Shown here: positions 1 through 5,265 of the stretch, one piece after another
Layout of the letters: each line of letters starts with the position of its first letter
Numbering within the stretch: the stretch's first letter is position 1
Origin: an uncultured Collinsella sp.
GTDB taxonomy: Bacteria; Actinomycetota; Coriobacteriia; Coriobacteriales; Coriobacteriaceae
NCBI GenBank assembly: GCA_900754275.1
Contig: CAAECF010000070.1
Location: 1-10,878, forward strand
Length of the DNA: 10,878 nt
Direction: 5' to 3'
The notes under the pieces: model-generated
Seen by the model: the letters and a program-made list of their open reading frames with translations, nothing else
The model's database searches: none
Told to the model about the DNA's origin: nothing
Made by a program: the position numbers and the translations under genes

Positions 1-1045
1 CGGGAGCCGGAGCCGGCTGCGGGGCGGCCTGCTGCTGTGCCTTGCCGGCGGCGAACAGCTGGCTGGCGTTCATGCCGCCCATGCCACCTGCCATGCCCAT
101 GCCCATAAAGCCTGCCATCGCGCCGTTGGGGTTGGCGGCTGCCGCGCGCATCGCATCGCTCTGGGCGCTGGCGATGTTGGCTGCCGCCATGGTGGGATCG
201 CGCATGACCGCGGCCTTCTGCAGGTCCTTGATCATTTGCTCGTCCTCTTGCGAGGCGGCGATGGAGTTGACGCCAAAGCTCACGATCTCGACGCCGCGCA
301 GGTCGCGCCAGTCGGCCGAGAGGACCTCGTTGAGCGCGCGGGCGAGCTCGGTGGTGTGGCCGGGGATGGCGCTGTAGCGGATACCCATCTCCGAGATCTT
401 GGCAAAGGCGGGCTGCAGAGCGGTGAGCAGCTCGGACTTAAGCTGGCTGTCGATCTTATCGCGCGTGTAGCTATCGGTCACGTTGCCGCACACATTGGTG
501 TAGAACAGCAGCGGGTTGGTGATACGGTACGAATACTCGCCGTTGCAGCGCACGGAGATGTCGACATCCAGGCCAATGTTGTTATCGACCACGCGGAAGG
601 GCACGGGCGAGGCGGTGCCGTACTTGTTGCCGATGATCTCCTTGGTGTTGATGAAGTAGACACGCTGGTCCTTGCCCGCGTCGCCGCCAAAGGTAAAGCG
701 GCTGCCGATATTGGCGAAGGTCTCCTTGATGGAATCGCCCAGGTTGCCGCTAAAGACGCTCGGCTCGCTGCCGGTATCGAAGACGAACTCACCGGGCTCC
801 AGCGCGACTTCGATGATCTTGCCGTTTTGCACCACGAGCATGCCCTGGCCGTCGTTGACGGCGATGACCGAGCCGTTGGAGATGACGTTGTCCTCGCCGC
901 GCGTGTTGGAGCTGCGGCCACCGGTACGTTTGCTGCCCTTGCAGGCCAAGACGTCGGCAGGCATCGATTCGCAGTAGATAAATTCCTTCCACTGGTCGGC
1001 CATGACGCCGCCGGCAGCTCCCAATCCAGCTTTCAAGAGTCCCAT
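1..1045 (-). CDS. SPFH-domain protein, YdjI/virion-core type (3' end outside window)
   Basis: Open frame of 348 codons from ATG at 1045, still open at the window edge, so the C-terminus is missing. The start has an AAAGGA site about 8 nt upstream and encodes MGLLKAGLGAAGGVMADQWK, typical of this family. An SPFH (stomatin/flotillin-like) fold spans roughly residues 60-270. It is followed by the family-typical segment FGVNSIAASQEDEQMIKDLQ, then a MRDPTMAAAN block, and from about residue 308 a Gly/Met-rich stretch (GFMGMGMAGGMGGM) leading into a Gln/Ala/Pro linker. Family members usually end in a zinc ribbon, which should lie beyond the window. SPFH proteins form membrane-associated oligomeric scaffolds; B. 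subtilis YdjI works with YdjG/YdjH in placing PspA. It is the last visible gene of a three-gene minus-strand operon, 48 nt after the preceding stop. The family call is confident; the membrane-stress role is inference. Confidence 0.9.
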   Translation of the reverse strand, partial: MGLLKAGLGAAGGVMADQWKEFIYCESMPADVLACKGSKRTGGRSSNTRGEDNVISNGSVIAVNDGQGMLVVQNGKIIEVALEPGEFVFDTGSEPSVFSGNLGDSIKETFANIGSRFTFGGDAGKDQRVYFINTKEIIGNKYGTASPVPFRVVDNNIGLDVDISVRCNGEYSYRITNPLLFYTNVCGNVTDSYTRDKIDSQLKSELLTALQPAFAKISEMGIRYSAIPGHTTELARALNEVLSADWRDLRGVEIVSFGVNSIAASQEDEQMIKDLQKAAVMRDPTMAAANIASAQSDAMRAAAANPNGAMAGFMGMGMAGGMGGMNASQLFAAGKAQQQAAPQPAPAP

Positions 1046-1093
1046 GGTGATCTTCCTTTCTCGTCAAAGGCTGGGTGGTATTGGTTGGATTGC

Positions 1094-2416
1094 TTAGTCG
1101 TCCTTGTCGTCTTTCATGACAACGGTGGTCTCGGTGTGGCTGAAGGTGTCGTGCTTCTCGGTCAGGTCGAGCTCGCCACAATACTCATCGGCATGGGCTG
1201 CTTCGTTGGCCGTCTTGAGCTGGCCTACCAGTAGCACGTCTCCGATAATCACGATGATCAGCGGCGCGATGACGTTGATGAGGATGCCCTCGATATCAAA
1301 GGTGAGGTAATCCGGATCGAAGGCGTATTCCCCCATAAAGAGAATCTGGGAGAGGATAAATCCGATCACGAAGAACAGCACCGAGGCGATGGCGAGCTTG
1401 GGCTTGGAGCAGGGGAGCTCGCCGACCAAGCGGCCGGTCTGGCCGTTCATGGCAAACAGGTAGCTCTTGCCGTTCCACGAGGTGGAGAGCATCCAGACGG
1501 GGAACAGGGCGTAGTCGCTGTCTTCCCAGGTGTAGTCGAGCTGCTTGCTTTCGACCGTGGCATCGTCGTATTCGTCGACGACGGTCTCGCGCAGGGGCGA
1601 GATTGTGCTTTCTTCCATACGGCGTTCGGCGCGCGCCTTGCAGGTCTCGCAGTCCTCGTCGTAACGGTTGGCGATGTAGCCGGGCATATATGCGACCGAG
1701 AACGGGCGCAGCGCGTCGTAGTCAAACGGCTCGATGGCATCCATGTGGCCGTCGGGCATCTTGGACGATCCGTCGACGGGCACGCGCTTAAACGAGATAT
1801 TGCCCTTGCGATAGGCATCGTAGTGGTCGGTGGTCGTGACGGTGCGGTCGGATTCCTCGGTCACGGTCTCGTTGGTCGCGTCAAAGTACACTTCGCCGTC
1901 AACGCGGGCGCCGTAGAGCCAAAACGGCACGTAGACACCTTGGACCTCGTCGATGTGGTTGCCGGTGACAAAGCTCTTGGGCAGCAAGATCTTGCCCTTG
2001 TAGTGTTCCTTGAGTGCGGCCGTGACGTCATCGCGCCCGAGCTTAAACGGAATCACCAGGTCGGGCGAGAAGTCGCCAGAGAGCTGGCCGGGCGCCACGG
2101 CGGAGTTACCGCAGTACGGGCAGGTGGTGACGGCGACGGTGCCGTCGGACACGAGCTCGGCGCCGCACGACGAGCAGATGTAGCCGGCGTTTTGGGCCAG
2201 CTCCTGCACGGCATCGTCGACAGCAGGCTTGGGGGCCGCGGCTGCGGCATCGGCTTTGGCATCTGCCTTGTCCTGGCGCTCGCGATAGAGGGCCTCGACT
2301 TCTTCGACTTCAAAGCGCGAGTCACAGTAGTCGCAGACGAGCTTTTGCTCGGCGCTGGCAAAATGCAAGGGGCCACCGCAGGCAGGGCACTGATAGTTAA
2401 CGCTCTCGAAGGCCAT
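1094..2416 (-). CDS. Double zinc-ribbon membrane protein (TFIIB-type zinc ribbon, YdjG-like)
   Basis: 440 aa. ATG at 2416 preceded by GAAAGGA about 7 nt upstream. Two zinc ribbons are visible at the N-terminus: C10-x2-C13 with C28-x2-C31, and C81-x2-C84 with C99-x2-C102, separated by an Ala/Lys/Asp-rich linker (about residues 50-70). A long soluble middle domain follows, including a CxxC pair (DCETCKAR) near residue 258 and a Trp-rich segment (LFPVWMLSTSWNGKSYLFAM). Two hydrophobic segments, about 341-361 and 378-400, are probable membrane helices, and the tail is acidic (KDDKDD). It starts 24 nt after the upstream DUF4428/zinc-ribbon gene, so they are surely co-transcribed. Similar proteins are often labelled 'TFIIB-type zinc ribbon' or wrongly 'PriA helicase'; no helicase motif is present. 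Likely a membrane partner of the SPFH protein, by analogy with B. subtilis YdjG. Confidence 0.85.
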   Translation of the reverse strand: MAFESVNYQCPACGGPLHFASAEQKLVCDYCDSRFEVEEVEALYRERQDKADAKADAAAAAPKPAVDDAVQELAQNAGYICSSCGAELVSDGTVAVTTCPYCGNSAVAPGQLSGDFSPDLVIPFKLGRDDVTAALKEHYKGKILLPKSFVTGNHIDEVQGVYVPFWLYGARVDGEVYFDATNETVTEESDRTVTTTDHYDAYRKGNISFKRVPVDGSSKMPDGHMDAIEPFDYDALRPFSVAYMPGYIANRYDEDCETCKARAERRMEESTISPLRETVVDEYDDATVESKQLDYTWEDSDYALFPVWMLSTSWNGKSYLFAMNGQTGRLVGELPCSKPKLAIASVLFFVIGFILSQILFMGEYAFDPDYLTFDIEGILINVIAPLIIVIIGDVLLVGQLKTANEAAHADEYCGELDLTEKHDTFSHTETTVVMKDDKDD

Positions 2417-2440
2417 GATCGGTCCTTTCGCTGCCGGAGG

Positions 2441-3178
2441 CTATGCGCCGATGGCGCCGCCGCAGTATTCGCAGCGCCCACTGGCATCGGGAATGGTGGT
2501 GGCTCCGCAGAAGGGGCAGGTCACCGCGGTCTTGGGGGCCTTGGCGGCCACGACGCTGTCGCGCGTCTCCTGGCGCAGCTGCACCAGCGCGTCGCGGACC
2601 TCGGTTGCCTGGCGCTTGGCCTCGCGGTATTCGATGGAGCCGCGCTGATCGATGGTGGAGTCGTTCACGCGCAGGTTGATCTCGGTAAAGTACGGCGTGT
2701 TGACGTGGATGGTCAGATTAAAGTCGTAATCCAGGTCGTAGCGCGGCGGGTTGTAGCTCTCGCGCTCGCCGTCCTTGGTCTCGCGATAGATCTCGGTGCG
2801 CTGCTCGTCGATATCCATATCGCAGCCGAGTACCTGCGAGAACTCGATGATGTCGGGATTGGCGTCGCGCCAGCGGCTCTGCGAAGTGATGATCAGCAGG
2901 CCCGCGTCCTCATCGAGCATAATATTGGTGCGCCCGGCAGAAAGCGTGCGCGTGGGGTTGAACGAAGACAGGCGCTCGGCGTTGGCCTCGCGGTAGGCGA
3001 GTTGCTCACGGATATCGTCCGCGGTGCTGGAGCGATAGCCGTGAAAGTAGGGGGAGAGCTTGCCGGCGCACTCTTTGCACAGGTAGCCTTCATTGATTTT
3101 TGTCTTACCTAGAAGTCCCAGCTCGGTACCGCAAATCGCGCACTCTTTCTTCTCGAACATCTTGTCAAAGAAGCCCAT
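2441..3178 (-). CDS. DUF4428 / zinc-ribbon protein, first gene of SPFH operon
   Basis: 245 aa. ATG at 3178 with a strong GGGAGG site 6 nt upstream. Residues 1-40 form a DUF4428-like treble-clef or zinc-ribbon unit: C13-x2-C16, then C34-x2-C37 after a GLLGKTKINEGYLC stretch. A soluble middle part (about 75-185) is rich in beta-strand-like sequence and is followed by a charged helical stretch (about 185-215, REAKRQATEVRDALVQLRQE). The protein closes with a second zinc ribbon, C221-x2-C224 and C236-x2-C239 (CPFCGATTIPDASGRCEYCG). No signal peptide or membrane helix is evident, so it is probably cytosolic and tethered through its partners. Position at the head of the operon and the shared zinc-ribbon architecture of all three products suggest one complex. 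The precise function is unknown; DUF4428 proteins next to SPFH proteins are a recurrent arrangement in Gram-positive bacteria. Confidence 0.85.
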   Translation of the reverse strand: MGFFDKMFEKKECAICGTELGLLGKTKINEGYLCKECAGKLSPYFHGYRSSTADDIREQLAYREANAERLSSFNPTRTLSAGRTNIMLDEDAGLLIITSQSRWRDANPDIIEFSQVLGCDMDIDEQRTEIYRETKDGERESYNPPRYDLDYDFNLTIHVNTPYFTEINLRVNDSTIDQRGSIEYREAKRQATEVRDALVQLRQETRDSVVAAKAPKTAVTCPFCGATTIPDASGRCEYCGGAIGA

Positions 3179-3308
3179 GGCTGCCTCCCATCAACTGGTA
3201 GCGTGTGTCACTTTTGATGATGGGGGAGTGCGCAATCCTTCGCGATACCCAGACGGCTCAAGGAGTCTCCACAACTGGGACACATGGCCCATTTTTTGAT
3301 TGGACGCC

Positions 3309-3375
3309 GGGGACACTCTTCGGCCACTCATTGGGGACGTACTTAAATGAGTGGTAGTTGGGGACACTCCTGGCC
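3309..3375. repeat. GGGGAC repeat element with central stem-loop
   Basis: Two direct copies of GGGGACACTC (3309-3318 and 3360-3369), each followed by a short GGCC-ending segment, frame a hairpin. The hairpin arms are CCACTCATT (3324-3332) and AATGAGTGG (3346-3354), perfectly complementary over 9 bp, with loop GGGGACGTACTTA. The same loop with one change recurs at 9350-9362 inside a hairpin with different arms. This looks like a REP-like dispersed element, possibly of the kind recognised by Y1/IS200-type transposases; that link is inference. Confidence 0.6.
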
Positions 3376-3480
3376 GAGCTAGAGATCGCGCGCGTCCCTT
3401 CTGGTCCATGCGGCTCAAAATCGCGGCGTGATGTGGACGGCTGGGGTCGAATTGGCAGCATTTCGAGCCTGGCTTCGATA

Positions 3481-3509
3481 TTGAGACTGGTTCTTTATTA
3501 AAATAGATT
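3481..3509 (+). promoter_or_regulatory. Probable promoter of the membrane LuxR-type gene
   Basis: TTGAGA (3481-3486), a 17-nt spacer, then TAGATT (3504-3509): five and four matches to the sigma-70 -35 and -10 consensus. It lies in a locally AT-rich stretch (TTCTTTATTAAAATAG). Transcription would start near 3516, about 25 nt before the ATG at 3540. This would exclude the TTG at 3519 as a practical start. Confidence 0.55.
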
Positions 3510-3539
3510 TCCAGACAATTGAGCGGCTGGGGGTTAACC

Positions 3540-5084
3540 ATGAGGGGCATGGGAGACACAACCGCATATTTGCGTCGGGGCATTCGGGAGATTATATGCC
3601 TGGCGCTGTTCTTCTTCACGTTTTTGGCGTGCGAGTATCTTTTTGATGTGCGCATGGCCGAGTTCGTGTCTCCGAACGAGGTCGTTATTTATGAGAGCCT
3701 TGTCATCGGCGCGAGCGTGATTGGCTTCTTTGTGCGTCCCATTCTGTACTATCGCCGTCCCCATGCTATCGACGCAACGAGTGACGTCACGGGCGTTTTG
3801 CTGGTGGCGGCATTGCTGCTGTTGATTATGGCGGTTCAGGTTGAGGTGGTAATTGCCGGCGGTTTGGTGGCGTGCTGCGCGCTGGGCTACTGCGGATCGA
3901 CTGCTCATGCAAATTTTGCGAGGCGCTTTGCGCGAACGCCCTGCTTGGCGCGCGCCGCCGCACTTTCTTACGCCATGGGCGTTCTGGTGCAGGTTCTCAA
4001 CCACATGGTGATGCCTGTCGGCATTCCTCAGCAGGCTGTTCTGGTCGTCTGTGCGATCGCGCAGGTGGCGTTGCTCCACGGTGCCCGACGCGCCAAGCTG
4101 CGCGACGAGTCCGATCCCAGCTTTGAACCCAGTGCTGCCGGGCTTTCGGTAGATGCTCTGGAATATGGCGCCAAGTGGCATGACGATCCCGAGGCAAAGG
4201 CGGCATTCCGTCGCGCCGTAGTTCGCCTGACCGTGGCGACGGCGTATCTTTCCAGCGTATTCGCCGCTCTCAACGCGGGCTTCACGACCCTGCATGCTGT
4301 CGGAACCGTCGATTTGGGCGATTGGCCGCGCCTGCTGCTTGTCGTGAGCTCGTTGGTCGCTGGCGCACTATTTGACCTGCACGGCCGCTCGTATATGAAT
4401 ATCGGCATGACATGTGCCGCCATACTGTCCACGCTTTCGTTCTTTGTGCTCATCGTCGATGGCAATGGCGGCAACGAGCTTGCTGCCACGATCATCTTTT
4501 ATCTGGGCTCGGGCTTTTTCGTGGTGTTCTTTACCACAAAATATGCCGCCGTCTCGCTCTATGCGCGCTGGTCATATTTTTGGCCGTGCATGGGTCGCGT
4601 CGTCAACAACGTGTGCTCGATGTTCGTGACGGCGCCGGCAGTGGCGATCATCTCGAGTCAAAACGTGCTGGCTGCGATCGGTGCGGCGCTCGTGATGTTT
4701 GTGGGCATTGCGATTACGCTGCTGGGGCAGTTGGGGCAACGAGCCGATGATGCCGTGATGCAGGATGGCCTGCCACTTGCCACCGACGATCTTGGTGGGA
4801 ATCTTGCGCCCACGTGCTCCGACCCCGAGCCCGTGGAGGCAGCGGAGCTCACGTCCGATGAACGCCTTGATGCCTTCGTCGCCACCTTTGGGCTTACAGA
4901 GCGCGAGCGCGATATTCTTGAGGTCTTGGTCGTTTCGGACCAGAGCGTTCAGGACATCGCCACAACGCTTTTCCTTTCGCGCTCCACGCTCTATCGTCAC
5001 ATTTCCTCGATCAACAAAAAGACCGGCACCGCCTCGCGTGTAGCCCTTATCAACTTCTTCTGGTCCTGGACACCCAAGGACTAG
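3540..5084 (+). CDS. Membrane-spanning LuxR-type transcriptional regulator
   Basis: 514 aa from ATG 3540, which has a GGGGG-type site about 7 nt upstream; an in-frame TTG at 3519 lacks a binding site. The first ~400 residues are very hydrophobic with about twelve predicted membrane helices (near 17-35, 48-70, 84-101, 102-120, 138-158, 163-181, 228-250, 264-281, 287-306, 314-338, 350-372, 374-397) and a larger loop at 182-227, so an MFS-like fold is plausible. After a hydrophilic linker (400-440) comes a LuxR/GerE helix-turn-helix at about 451-505: GLTERERDILEVL, then QDIATTLFLSRSTLYRHISS, then INKKTGTASRVALI. Such one-component membrane regulators, with a sensor fused to the HTH, are typical of Coriobacteriia. 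The ligand is unknown. Divergent orientation to the SPFH operon makes that operon a candidate target, as an inference only. Confidence 0.88.
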   Translation: MRGMGDTTAYLRRGIREIICLALFFFTFLACEYLFDVRMAEFVSPNEVVIYESLVIGASVIGFFVRPILYYRRPHAIDATSDVTGVLLVAALLLLIMAVQVEVVIAGGLVACCALGYCGSTAHANFARRFARTPCLARAAALSYAMGVLVQVLNHMVMPVGIPQQAVLVVCAIAQVALLHGARRAKLRDESDPSFEPSAAGLSVDALEYGAKWHDDPEAKAAFRRAVVRLTVATAYLSSVFAALNAGFTTLHAVGTVDLGDWPRLLLVVSSLVAGALFDLHGRSYMNIGMTCAAILSTLSFFVLIVDGNGGNELAATIIFYLGSGFFVVFFTTKYAAVSLYARWSYFWPCMGRVVNNVCSMFVTAPAVAIISSQNVLAAIGAALVMFVGIAITLLGQLGQRADDAVMQDGLPLATDDLGGNLAPTCSDPEPVEAAELTSDERLDAFVATFGLTERERDILEVLVVSDQSVQDIATTLFLSRSTLYRHISSINKKTGTASRVALINFFWSWTPKD

Positions 5085-5098
5085 CTAATCTCCCAATA

Positions 5099-5165
5099 AG
5101 TCGCGGTGGAATAGTCCCTAAATTAAAGCCACGGGGCTTTAAACAGGAACTATTCCACCGCAACT
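5099..5165. terminator. Long palindrome, probable bidirectional terminator or MITE-like repeat
   Basis: A 67-bp near-symmetric sequence between the convergent LuxR-type gene and mgtA. The outer arms are AGTcGCGGTGGAATAGT (5099-5115) and ACTATTCCACCGCaACT (5149-5165), with one mismatch. Next come CCT/AGG (5117-5119/5145-5147), then TTAAAGCC/GGCTTTAA (5123-5130/5135-5142) around an ACGG loop. It lies 14 nt past the stop of the upstream gene and about 100 nt past the mgtA stop. No clean T-tract follows on either strand, so a repeat element used as a terminator is as likely as a classic intrinsic terminator. Confidence 0.6.
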
Positions 5166-5180
5166 GCTGGGGGGATAGAC

Positions 5181-5265
5181 TGCGGCGGCGGCAGAGGCAA
5201 CGGCAGCGGCGTTGGTAGCTGTGGTAGTGGCAACGGCAGCTGGCAGGGTGTTTTCCGTCTTCTTG
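5181..5265. other. Low-complexity GGC/GCN-rich tail after mgtA
   Basis: A triplet-biased stretch with two copies of GGCAACGGCAGC (5196-5207 and 5229-5240) and runs of CGG/CAG-like triplets. On the minus strand one frame reads as mostly Ala/Thr/Val, but it has no start site of its own and overlaps the mgtA end, so no gene is called. Confidence 0.4.

Larger units (their letters stand above)
3179..3539. other. Divergent intergenic region (SPFH operon / luxR-type gene)
   Basis: 361 bases without a convincing gene. It holds, left to right: a small imperfect symmetry CCCAG (3248-3252) ... GGAGTCTCC (3262-3270) ... CTGGG (3275-3279); a weak TGGG/CCCA stem followed by T6 (3291-3296); the GGGGAC repeat element (3309-3375); and the luxR-type promoter (3481-3509). 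No good promoter for the minus-strand operon could be recognised. The short open frames here are not preceded by ribosome binding sites and run across the repeats. Confidence 0.7.

Noticed and set aside
236..1234. 332-codon plus-strand open frame
   Set aside because: Antisense shadow of the SPFH and zinc-ribbon genes; Val/Ala/Gly/Asp-rich composition and no ribosome binding site.
1745..3112. 455-codon plus-strand open frame
   Set aside because: Antisense to two zinc-ribbon genes whose CxxC motifs, starts and ribosome binding sites are clear; the shadow has no domain signal.
3191..3655. 154-codon minus-strand open frame in the divergent intergenic region
   Set aside because: Runs through the GGGGAC repeat and the luxR-type promoter and start; no ribosome binding site and no recognisable domain.
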